A stretch of DNA of 64,000 nt. It comes from Pseudomonas nunensis. Its GTDB lineage: Bacteria; Pseudomonadota; Gammaproteobacteria; Pseudomonadales; Pseudomonadaceae. The notes beneath the pieces are model-generated. The model saw only the letters and a program-made list of their open reading frames with translations. It made no database searches and had not been told where the DNA came from. Made by a program: the position numbers and the translations under genes. Positions 47,762 to 54,852 of the stretch are shown piece after piece. The stretch lies in assembly GCF_024296925.1 (NCBI RefSeq), contig NZ_CP101125.1:6935001-6999000 (forward strand), read 5' to 3'. Every line of letters begins with the position of its first letter. Position 1 is the stretch's first letter.

Positions 47762-48919
47762 TCAATCAAGAATCAGGTGCGGCAGGAACCGGCTCGAATC
47801 CTTGGTGATCAGGCTGTTGTCTTCGCGCACGCCGATGCCGGCTGCCTGGTCGCCGATCACCCACGAACCGACCAGCGTGAAGCTGTCGTCAAACCGGGGC
47901 AGGGGGGCGAACTCCTGAAGGATAAACGGCGCATCCGTGTAGGGGCCGCCCTCTTTGACGATCAGACCGTCGGCAGTTTGCAACTCGATGTTGGCGCCTT
48001 CCCGGGAGAAGTAGGGCTTGCGCACCCAGCCTTTCGGCACGGCTTTGCTCGGGTCGGTATCCACGTGCGCCGCGAGCAGGTTCGGGTGACCTTTGTTGAA
48101 TTCCCACAGCAACGGCAGGATGCCTTTGTTGGAGATGATCGATTTCCAGGCCGGCTCGAAAAACTGCGTGTCGCTCTGGGCGATTGCAGCGCCAAACGGC
48201 TCGTGGAAGATGAACTCCCAGGCATGCAGCTTGAACAGGTGCGGGATCCAGCGATCTTCAAGATCGACGAAACGTCCGTCACTGGTGAGGCCAATGTCTT
48301 CGAGGTCGATGTGGCGTGATTCGATGCCGACTTTTTCCGCGATCAGGCGCAGGTAATCGGTGGTGCCTTTGTCTTCGACCGAGTCTTTCATCGACGCAAA
48401 ATAGAACGGCTGCTTGAGCTGCAACTGCGCAAAAGCCTGATGCAGCTTGGTGTCGATGCTGTTGAACTGGTCGGCATGCTTGGGCAGCAAGCCGCGTTCG
48501 ATGCATTGCTCCAGCCAGCCCCACTGAAACGCCGCCGCTTCATACAGACTGGTCGGCGTGTCGTAGTTGAGTTCCAGCAACTTGGCCGGCCCGGTGCCGT
48601 TGTAGGAGAAGTCCATGCGCCCGTACAGGTGCGGATGGCCTTCGAGCCATGAAGTACGAACCAGGTCGAAGAACGGCGCGGGAATGCTCAGGCGCTCCAG
48701 CAATTCCTCGCTCTGCACCACGCGTGCCACCAGGTCCATGCACATGTGATGCAGCTCGGTGGTCGGGTCTTCCAGGTCGTTTTCGATCTGCTTGAGCGTG
48801 AACTGGTAGTACGCGCTCTCATCCCAATAGGGTTCGTCGTCGATGGTGTGGAACAGAAAACCGAGACTTTCGGCCGTCTGTTTCCAGTCATGACGTTCGG
48901 CGCAGAGGATTTTCTTCAT
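47762..48919 (-). CDS. yjfC: Glutathionylspermidine synthase-like ATP-grasp ligase (YjfC/YgiC family)
   Basis: 385 aa. It corresponds to the synthetase half of glutathionylspermidine synthetase, with ATP-grasp features (GRMDFSYNGTGPAKLLELNY about 100-119, and C-terminal KPYFSREGANIELQ, VKEGGPY). The amidase domain of the bifunctional E. coli Gss is absent, so the reaction would be irreversible amide ligation; the true substrates are unknown. The start has an AAGGAGCAGG Shine-Dalgarno. Last gene of the yjf-type island, 11 nt after the DUF1190 gene, the same pairing as yjfM-yjfC in E. coli. Confidence 0.88.
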   Translation of the reverse strand: MKKILCAERHDWKQTAESLGFLFHTIDDEPYWDESAYYQFTLKQIENDLEDPTTELHHMCMDLVARVVQSEELLERLSIPAPFFDLVRTSWLEGHPHLYGRMDFSYNGTGPAKLLELNYDTPTSLYEAAAFQWGWLEQCIERGLLPKHADQFNSIDTKLHQAFAQLQLKQPFYFASMKDSVEDKGTTDYLRLIAEKVGIESRHIDLEDIGLTSDGRFVDLEDRWIPHLFKLHAWEFIFHEPFGAAIAQSDTQFFEPAWKSIISNKGILPLLWEFNKGHPNLLAAHVDTDPSKAVPKGWVRKPYFSREGANIELQTADGLIVKEGGPYTDAPFILQEFAPLPRFDDSFTLVGSWVIGDQAAGIGVREDNSLITKDSSRFLPHLILD

Positions 48920-48930
48920 GGCCCTGCTCC

Positions 48931-49659
48931 TTAGCTGCTCGAACCGCCAGAACTCTTGCTCGATCCGCCCCAGCCACTGCGTGCGCTGGCCTGGCTGCCG
49001 AAGCCGCCGCGCGAGGTGGCCGAGGCAACCGTCGCCGCTTTGCTGCGGGTGATGGTGTCGCTGTAGTTGCTGCTGCCGTAGCGCGCCTGGTTGGACCGGT
49101 TGAAGGTCGAACCGCTCGAAACCCGCTGGCTGAGTGTCGAGTTCGAGTAGCTGCCGCGATCATCGCGATAGCGGTAGACCGGCTCGGAGTAGTAGCTGTT
49201 GCGGTTGTTGCTCAGCATGTTGCCGATCAGCAAACCGGTCAGCAGGCTGCTGCCGGAGAACCCCGAGCCACTGGCGGCGCTGGCTTCCGACGCGGGCAGC
49301 TTGGCTTTGGCCGCATCCACTTCGGATTGCGTCACTTCGCCATCGGCGTTCAGTTCGAAACCGCCGAGCTTGGGGATGAACTTGCCGGCGGAGTCCTGCT
49401 GGCACCAGTCGGCGACAAAGTCGGCGTCGCAATCGGCCTGGTTGTCGTACACCGGCGCGATTTGGCGATGTTCGGCCATGGCCTTCATGTAGGCATCGGA
49501 ACAGATGTCGACCGGCAGCTTTTCATCGGCGCACTGCTGGACGGACTGGAAGTTGTACTTCTTGTGTATCTCGTAGGTTTTTTCCGTCGGCCCGCAGCCT
49601 GAGATCGCCATGGCGACCGACGCGGCCAGGGAGAGCTGAACGTACTTGCTTCGTTTCAT
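48931..49659 (-). CDS. yjfM: DUF1190 lipoprotein (YjfM/YgiB family)
   Basis: 242 aa. The N-terminus MKRSKYVQLSLAASVAMAIS followed by GCG is a signal peptide with lipobox (AISGC), so it is probably a membrane-anchored periplasmic lipoprotein. Conserved Cys pairs (QQCADEKLPVDICSDAY; DCDADFVADWCQQ) suggest disulfides. A Gly/Ser-rich membrane-like stretch (SGFSGSSLLTGLLIGNMLS) precedes a low-complexity Tyr/Arg/Ser/Gly tail. The ATG at 49659 is preferred over a GTG one codon upstream because of the spacing to GGAG. Function unknown. Confidence 0.85.
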   Translation of the reverse strand: MKRSKYVQLSLAASVAMAISGCGPTEKTYEIHKKYNFQSVQQCADEKLPVDICSDAYMKAMAEHRQIAPVYDNQADCDADFVADWCQQDSAGKFIPKLGGFELNADGEVTQSEVDAAKAKLPASEASAASGSGFSGSSLLTGLLIGNMLSNNRNSYYSEPVYRYRDDRGSYSNSTLSQRVSSGSTFNRSNQARYGSSNYSDTITRSKAATVASATSRGGFGSQASARSGWGGSSKSSGGSSS

Positions 49660-49680
49660 CACAATCTCCGTTGCGCGCGA

Positions 49681-50109
49681 TCAGTTCTGGGAAGGGGTCA
49701 TACACGCGGCGTTGAGCATGCCGACACTGATGGCCACGGCTGCCACGTAGATGCCGGCAGCGATTTCACCATTGCGGATGCGCTCGGACGTGCCCTTGAG
49801 TACCAGCGTGGTCATCAGGAACGCCAGCAGTTGAACGAACGCTGCGATCACGGCCCAGACCACGAAATCGAGGATGTTGATCGAATAGGCAATCACGTTG
49901 CTCGCTGGAATGGCGAAGCCGATTATCGCGCCACCCAGGGCAATCGCCGCGGCCACGTTGCCGGAGCGAATCAGTTCGAATTCCTTGTGCGGCGTGATGC
50001 GGGTGTAGATGAATTGGAACAGCGCGAACAACACGGCGGCGCCGATGATGTACGTCACAAACCCGAGGACGGCGGCCTTGTTCAGGGAGATGGAGAGCGC
50101 TTCAAGCAT
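49681..50109 (-). CDS. yjfL: DUF350 four-helix membrane protein (YjfL family)
   Basis: 142 aa, strongly hydrophobic, four predicted TM segments (about 14-35, 50-70, 80-103, 118-135). DUF350 proteins are small integral membrane proteins of unknown function that recur beside PspA-like and ATP-grasp genes. It starts 15 nt after yjfK and is followed 21 nt later by the lipoprotein gene. Confidence 0.85.
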   Translation of the reverse strand: MLEALSISLNKAAVLGFVTYIIGAAVLFALFQFIYTRITPHKEFELIRSGNVAAAIALGGAIIGFAIPASNVIAYSINILDFVVWAVIAAFVQLLAFLMTTLVLKGTSERIRNGEIAAGIYVAAVAISVGMLNAACMTPSQN

Positions 50110-50124
50110 GGGAATCTTCCTTTT

Positions 50125-50805
50125 TTAAAGAGTGTTCAAGTCGGTGGTGTACAGCGAAATACCCAGCGAAGTGCTCAGGCTGATGGTGCCTTCAGCGTCT
50201 TCCTCCACGGAAAACAGCAGCAACTCGCGGCGATCGGTCAGGCCGGTATCACGGGCATACAGCATCGAACGGTGCTCGATGGTGTAGGACTCGTCCGGAT
50301 TCCTGACGTGTTCGCTCAGGGGCACGAGTTCCGTTTGCCCTTCCTCGGTCCCCCATTCACGGGTGTATTCGACGCCGTTGTGGGTGTAGGTCGGCAGCCC
50401 GATCAGGCTTTGCGGGCCGGCCAATCGACGCAATTCCGCTTCGCTGGTGATGGTCACGTAGCTGAGGTAATTGAACAGAATCACTGACTCTACCTGCCCA
50501 TCGATTTCGCCGGTGGTGTGGACTTGCAGCCAGTAGTCTTCGTCGTTCATGTAATAGCGCGAGAGCCAGGTCGATTGCCCGAGGTCGACATGGCCGACGC
50601 TCCAGATCTGCTGGGAACCGGGGATGGTCACGCTGGTTTTTTCGTCGAGCAGCAATTTCAGGGTGCTGTCGAACATCACGCCTTTGCCCTGCGCCAGACC
50701 CAGCGGGCCGACAACCGGTGGCGTGTCGTTGGCGGTCCACTTCGAGTTGGAGTTGGAATTCGTGCCCGGGGCCTCAAGCCCCATCAACTGTTTAAACCAT
50801 CCCAT
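50125..50805 (-). CDS. yjfK: DUF2491 protein (YjfK family)
   Basis: 226 aa, soluble, no signal peptide. MGWFKQLMGLEAPG, an Asn/Ser repeat linker (TNSNSNSK, about 16-23), then a beta-rich domain (VTIPGSQQIWSVGHVDLGQS, YWLQVHTTGEIDGQVE). Its start codon lies inside the end of the channel gene (14-nt overlap), so the two are translationally coupled. Function unknown; in E. coli it is also encoded between the PspA-like and DUF350 genes. Confidence 0.82.
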   Translation of the reverse strand: MGWFKQLMGLEAPGTNSNSNSKWTANDTPPVVGPLGLAQGKGVMFDSTLKLLLDEKTSVTIPGSQQIWSVGHVDLGQSTWLSRYYMNDEDYWLQVHTTGEIDGQVESVILFNYLSYVTITSEAELRRLAGPQSLIGLPTYTHNGVEYTREWGTEEGQTELVPLSEHVRNPDESYTIEHRSMLYARDTGLTDRRELLLFSVEEDAEGTISLSTSLGISLYTTDLNTL

Positions 50806-51826
50806 TGGAGATTTCCTTCAGGCGAGTGGAGGCGATGTAGAAGAGTTCACCGCCCTCAATGCGCGTGGCATTGGGCGGATTGATCGAAGGTTGCTGCGCA
50901 CCCCTGGCGCGGTAGCCGATGAGCGTCGCGTTGTGGCGATCTTTCATCCGCGAGTACAGCTCACCGAAGGTTGCCACATAGGTTTGGGGCAATTTCATCA
51001 GGTATTGCGTGGCGCCTTGGCCCACACACAGTAACTCGTTGATCACGACAGAGGAGCCCGGATCCTGGGAGGCGCGCACCAGCATTTCGATGGCCATGCT
51101 CGACGTGCATTCCAGGCTCGGCGCGTAGGAACTGGCGAGGGCGGCGATTTCGCTTTCGTTGAAGTGGGCGACCACGTGTCCGACCGGTTTCAGTTGATTG
51201 ACCGCCAGCACGGTGGCCAGGGTCAAGTCGTCGGAATGAGTACGCACCAGCACGCGTTCAGCCCCGGGCACGCCGGCGCGCACCAACAGCGCGCCGGAGG
51301 ACAGGCTTTCGCCTTTGATAAACGCGGCTTTGCCCTGCATCGGGTTTTCTTCAAGGTCGCAATCGCAAATAACGATCAGGTTGTCGTTGGAGGTTTCATC
51401 CTCCAGCAGCAACTCAATGACCCGCTCACTGGACGAGCCTTCCCAGCCGATGAGCACCGTATGGCCGGTCTTGCCGGTGAAATCGCCTTTGCCCTTCATG
51501 CCTTTTCTCCATACATCGATAACGCTGCTGGTGGTCTTGCCGATGGCTGCCGTTAACAGCGCAATGCCCCCGAGCATGACCCAGGTAGCCACGAAAACGC
51601 GCCCGGCCGCGGTCTGTGGCGCGAGATCGCCATAGCCGACAGTCAGCGTGGTGGTGAGATAGAAGTAGGTAAATGTGGCGGGGGCGGTGAGATGTTGCTC
51701 GCCCAACAGCACCAGGCCGAGATACGCCGTGCTCAGGTGAATGCCCAAGGCAATCGCCAGTCCCGCCCAGCCGAAACGGTGGAAGAAGGTCGAGGCGTAC
51801 ACGCGTAATAGAAGAAAAATCGACAT
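50792..51826 (-). CDS. Two-TM potassium-type channel with C-terminal nucleotide-binding-like domain
   Basis: 344 aa. TM1 about residues 18-41, pore helix and selectivity filter TVGYGDL (62-68), TM2 about 77-97. The cytoplasmic part begins at GHTVLIGWEGSSSERVIELL (121-140), a TrkA-N/RCK-like Rossmann fold with VICDCDLEENP after the second strand; a second small domain follows. The GYG filter predicts K+ selectivity. It is not part of the E. coli yjf operon and here sits between the rhomboid and yjfK genes, overlapping yjfK by 14 nt. A role in membrane-potential adjustment is inference. Confidence 0.88.
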   Translation of the reverse strand: MSIFLLLRVYASTFFHRFGWAGLAIALGIHLSTAYLGLVLLGEQHLTAPATFTYFYLTTTLTVGYGDLAPQTAAGRVFVATWVMLGGIALLTAAIGKTTSSVIDVWRKGMKGKGDFTGKTGHTVLIGWEGSSSERVIELLLEDETSNDNLIVICDCDLEENPMQGKAAFIKGESLSSGALLVRAGVPGAERVLVRTHSDDLTLATVLAVNQLKPVGHVVAHFNESEIAALASSYAPSLECTSSMAIEMLVRASQDPGSSVVINELLCVGQGATQYLMKLPQTYVATFGELYSRMKDRHNATLIGYRARGAQQPSINPPNATRIEGGELFYIASTRLKEISNGMV

Positions 51827-51886
51827 GACGTCCCTGACTCCTTGGGAAGGCTAGTTCCAGGTAATGCTCGTGGCCCGAATCTGCAG

Positions 51887-52450
51887 TTACCGGGCGGCAT
51901 TAAACCTGTTGCGCGGCGCCGAGAGAAGTACCTTGGCTGCAATAAATCCGGCGAAAGCCCCGGCGATATGACCCTCGAAGGAAACACCCTGGCGTGGCAG
52001 GAAGCCAAAGACCAATCCGCCATACAACAGCGCGACGACAATCGCCGTGATCAGGTTGCCCCAACTGTGCTGGAACCAGGCGCGCGACAGGATGTACGCC
52101 CACAGCCCGAACACCCAGCCGCTGGCGCCAATGTGCACGCCGGAAAAACCGAACAGCCAGACCAGCAAGCCGCCCAGGCCGATGATGATCGCGCTGGCGG
52201 CGATGAAACGGTTGAGTCCGTCGACGATGACCAACGTGCCGAGGATCAAGAAGGGAATCAGGTTGGCGCTCAGGTGCGCGAAAGATGCGTGGAGAAAAGG
52301 CGAGGTGAAGATGCCGGGCAGTCCGTAGAGGGTTCTCGGGACCAGGCCAAATGAAAGGAGGCTGTAGCCGCTGACGGCGTTGAGCACTTGCAGCGCGACC
52401 ATGAAAATCGCCAGGCCGGCGATTGTCTTGAAACCCTTCAGGGCATCCAT
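51887..52450 (-). CDS. Rhomboid-family intramembrane serine protease
   Basis: 187 aa, six predicted TM helices. The catalytic dyad is visible: Ser110 in HIGASGWVFG (GxSG motif) and His161 in SFEGHIAGAFAGF, with the oxyanion-side His59/Asn63 in HASFAHLSANLIPF, so the protease should be active. The start is the ATG at 52450; longer in-frame forms run into the adjacent REPIN. It lies between the PspA-like and channel genes and is not in the E. coli yjf operon. A partner-cleavage role in this island is inference. Confidence 0.9.
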   Translation of the reverse strand: MDALKGFKTIAGLAIFMVALQVLNAVSGYSLLSFGLVPRTLYGLPGIFTSPFLHASFAHLSANLIPFLILGTLVIVDGLNRFIAASAIIIGLGGLLVWLFGFSGVHIGASGWVFGLWAYILSRAWFQHSWGNLITAIVVALLYGGLVFGFLPRQGVSFEGHIAGAFAGFIAAKVLLSAPRNRFNAAR

Positions 52451-52514
52451 CCTTGACCTCGACTCGATAGAAAAGGGACAGCAACCAATTTTCCAGGGTG
52501 ATATATGCAATCCA

Positions 52515-52604
52515 TGTGGGAGCGGGCTTGCTCGCGAAGGCGTCTTGTCAGGCAGCATCAATGCTGAATGACACACCGCCTTCGCGAGCAAGCCCGCTCC
52601 CACA
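52515..52604. repeat. REPIN (two inverted REP units) inside the yjf-type operon
   Basis: A 28-bp REP (52515-52542, TGTGGGAGCGGGCTTGCTCG then CGAAGGCG) and its exact reverse complement (52577-52604) flank a 34-bp centre. As RNA it folds into a very long hairpin. It separates the rhomboid start from the PspA-like stop in the 178-bp gap. Confidence 0.95.
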
Positions 52605-52628
52605 GGTTAGGTTATGCGCCCGGCCTGA

Positions 52629-53327
52629 TTACTCCGCCGATTTTTGCTTCAGGCGTTCCAGGATCGCATTGGCGCTGCCGGTGTCCGGCGTAATACCGGC
52701 TTCGCGCAGTTTGCGCTCCAGGTCAGTGCCGGTCGATACGTCGGCCAGTTCGTCCTGGGCTTGCAGCTCGGCAGCACGTTGCTGCTGCTTGGCCTGCAAA
52801 CGGTTCAGCGTACCGACGGCGGTTTCCAGCTTGCCGTTGGCGCCGCCACTGGCAATCGAAGCGCTGACCTGGGCTTTCTGCACGCTTTCGCGAGCCTTGG
52901 CCATGTCCACTTGCTGGCGCAGGCTTTTGATCCGGCTTTCGGCCTTGGTGATGTCTTTGCGCATGCTGTCCGCGTAACCGCCGAATTCGGTGGCTTGCTT
53001 CTGCTCGACGTCGAGTTCGTTGGTCAGGGTCGAAATGGCTTCGGCCACTTCCAGCGCCAGGTCTTCGCGGTTGGCCTGGATCGCGGCCATGGCCTTGGAT
53101 TCCAGGTCCTTGATCTTGGCGTTGTACTCGGCCACGCGATCGGCCGACAGCTTGTGCTTGGCCATGATGGTGACCAGCTCGCGCTTGGCGTTGGCCAGGG
53201 CGCCATCAGCGTCGCGGATTTCCTGGTCGAGGATACGCAGGGCCTGTTGGTCGACGATGGACTCGCCGACTTCACTGGCGCCGCCGCGCAGCGCGGTGAA
53301 CAATTTGCTCCAAATGGACTGAGTCAT
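52629..53327 (-). CDS. yjfJ: PspA/IM30-family protein (YjfJ-like)
   Basis: 232 aa, almost entirely coiled-coil (about residues 25-195), with an N-terminal amphipathic stretch (MTQSIWSKLFTALRGGASEV) suited to membrane binding, and a short Asp/Gly-rich tail. PspA proteins form ESCRT-III-like scaffolds on stressed inner membranes. The usual PspF/PspBC regulators are not encoded nearby; its partners are the yjf genes. It follows the DUF2170 gene by 24 nt. Confidence 0.9.
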   Translation of the reverse strand: MTQSIWSKLFTALRGGASEVGESIVDQQALRILDQEIRDADGALANAKRELVTIMAKHKLSADRVAEYNAKIKDLESKAMAAIQANREDLALEVAEAISTLTNELDVEQKQATEFGGYADSMRKDITKAESRIKSLRQQVDMAKARESVQKAQVSASIASGGANGKLETAVGTLNRLQAKQQQRAAELQAQDELADVSTGTDLERKLREAGITPDTGSANAILERLKQKSAE

Positions 53328-53351
53328 TGGATATCGCCTATTCCTGAAAAA

Positions 53352-54041
53352 TTAATGGAAGAACCGTTCAAAGGCTTCGCTGGCGCGCTGCACGTTGTCG
53401 ACGAGGGTTTTGACCTCGGTCACAACGTTGGTCAGGCTGGAATCGGAGCTCAATGCGCCAAACATGTTGTAGACGGTCTGCCCGTTCGGCATCGACTCGA
53501 TACCGATCGAGGACAACGGGAACAGCTCGCGGCTGCGCAGTACGGCGTCGTTGAAGGCCGGCACGTCCTTGATCGACTCGACGTCCACCAGCACGGTGTC
53601 GACGATGATCTGCTCGCCCACCACGGCGATGTAAATCGGCAAGCCGCCGAAGTCGTTCATCTCCAGCTTGATGCTCGGCTCGGAGCCCTGAACGAGGGAA
53701 AGGGTGATGTCGTTGGAAACCACTTCATCAAGGGCCTGGAGGGCGCTGAAGAGGCGGTCGATGTTCCAGTTTGTACCTGCGCTCATGTAATTCTCCGACA
53801 TGAATGAGCCAGCCAGGATCGGTTGGCGTAGCTGTTTCTCCATCTGCTTGAGCAGGCTTCGGTTTTCGGGAAGCACCCAAGTCTCGTGTTTCACATAACC
53901 GGCGGCACCCAGGCCCGCACGCATCTGCTTCATGTAGAAGCTCGACGGTTTTTTCGCGGACGGCTTCGAGCGCTCTCCCTTGCGGCTCGCTGTATCGGTA
54001 ACAGGCTCGGCAGGCGGACCTGACGGAGAGCTACTTTTCAT
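53352..54041 (-). CDS. yjfI: DUF2170 protein (YjfI family)
   Basis: 229 aa, soluble. The first 40 residues are Ser/Pro/Lys-rich and probably disordered; the rest is the DUF2170 domain (WNIDRLFSALQALDEVVSND, then FGGLPIYIAVVGEQIIVDTVL). The E. coli yjf operon also begins with yjfI followed by the PspA-like yjfJ. Function unknown; cotranscription suggests a PspA regulator or adaptor. It is the first gene of the island, directly downstream of paired palindromes and a promoter. Confidence 0.85.
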   Translation of the reverse strand: MKSSSPSGPPAEPVTDTASRKGERSKPSAKKPSSFYMKQMRAGLGAAGYVKHETWVLPENRSLLKQMEKQLRQPILAGSFMSENYMSAGTNWNIDRLFSALQALDEVVSNDITLSLVQGSEPSIKLEMNDFGGLPIYIAVVGEQIIVDTVLVDVESIKDVPAFNDAVLRSRELFPLSSIGIESMPNGQTVYNMFGALSSDSSLTNVVTEVKTLVDNVQRASEAFERFFH

Positions 54042-54064
54042 GCTGGTGACTCCGTAGTGAAAAT

Positions 54065-54122
54065 CTCACGCGTGAGAAACACTACAGTGAATTTTCGAGG
54101 GTCTCAATAGCTCACGCGTGAG
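54065..54122 (-). promoter_or_regulatory. Paired palindromic operators bracketing the yjf-island promoter
   Basis: The 12-bp palindrome CTCACGCGTGAG occurs at 54065-54076 and again, identically, at 54111-54122, 46 bp apart; the AAAATCT/AGATTTT flanks are also mirrored. Between them on the - strand lie TTGAGA (54107-54102), a 17-bp spacer and TAGTGT (54084-54079), a plausible promoter whose start would fall in the proximal palindrome. Two sites on either side of a promoter suggest repression by a dimeric regulator, not encoded next door. Confidence 0.7.
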
Positions 54123-54143
54123 ATTTTTACGGATGGAAATACA

Positions 54144-54178
54144 AAGGCCCGCAGCGCGAGAACGCTGCGGGCCTTTTT
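54144..54178. terminator. Terminator between the yjf promoter and the isochorismatase gene
   Basis: AAAGGCCCGCAGCG-CGAGAA-CGCTGCGGGCCTTTTT: a 14-bp stem with a T-run on the + strand and a TTTGTATTT tail on the - strand. It ends the isochorismatase-family gene (-) and insulates the yjf promoter. Confidence 0.88.
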
Positions 54179-54202
54179 ATTTAACCAATTGTTTCGATGA
54201 TG

Positions 54203-54751
54203 TCAGCTGGCGAGGAATTCGTCGGCGGATACCACGCTCGCATAAGCAAATCCCAGTGCCGACATGAAAGCTGCGTGAACGTGGGCAGCCGGAACCGTCA
54301 CACCGTTGAACTCCAGATCGCGGCTGGCGCAGGCGTCGTGGATCACTGTCACGCTGTAGCCCAAATCAGCGGCGGCGCGGGTGATGCCATCGACGCACAT
54401 GTGGCTCATGCTGCCGACTACCACCAGATTTTCGATGCCTTGCTGGTCAAGGATGGCTTCCAGCTCGGTTTCGCGGAACGAGTTGACGAAGTGCTTGAGC
54501 ACCACCGGTTCGTCGGCGCGGTTGAGGACTTTGGGGTGCAGCTTCGCGCCTTCAGAGCCAGGTGTGAAGAAGGGTGCGGCATCGGAGGTGAACTCGTGGC
54601 GGATATGCACCACCGGATCGCCGGCCTCGCGGAAGGCGTTGATCAGCCGTACAGCCTTGTCCGCCGCCGCGTCGGCGCCGACCAGCGGCCACTTGCCTTG
54701 GGGGAAGTAGTCGTTCTGGATATCGACTACGATGAGCGCTTGCTTGGCCAT
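54203..54751 (-). CDS. Isochorismatase-family cysteine hydrolase
   Basis: 182 aa. Catalytic triad Asp10 (VVDIQNDYF), Lys86 (VVLKHFVNSF) and Cys119 (GSMSHMCVDG) is complete, so an active amidohydrolase is predicted; nicotinamidase-like and other carboxamide substrates are possible. The start MAKQALIVVDIQND at 54751 is preferred; the frame extends upstream without conservation. It is divergent from a GlxA-type regulator across 101 bp and is probably controlled by it. Confidence 0.88.
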   Translation of the reverse strand: MAKQALIVVDIQNDYFPQGKWPLVGADAAADKAVRLINAFREAGDPVVHIRHEFTSDAAPFFTPGSEGAKLHPKVLNRADEPVVLKHFVNSFRETELEAILDQQGIENLVVVGSMSHMCVDGITRAAADLGYSVTVIHDACASRDLEFNGVTVPAAHVHAAFMSALGFAYASVVSADEFLAS

Positions 54752-54852
54752 GAGTGTTTCCTCGAAGTGTGTGTGGGTGTGGAATGAAGTATCGGCGCTG
54801 GCCGGCCCGCCGAGGATTGGCCGCACCGACAATAGAAGGGGGAAAACTGACA

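Noticed and set aside
54042..54150. The CTCACGCGTGAG palindromes considered as a transposon or integron end
   Set aside because: No transposase, no target duplication, and the sites sit precisely around a promoter of an intact operon.
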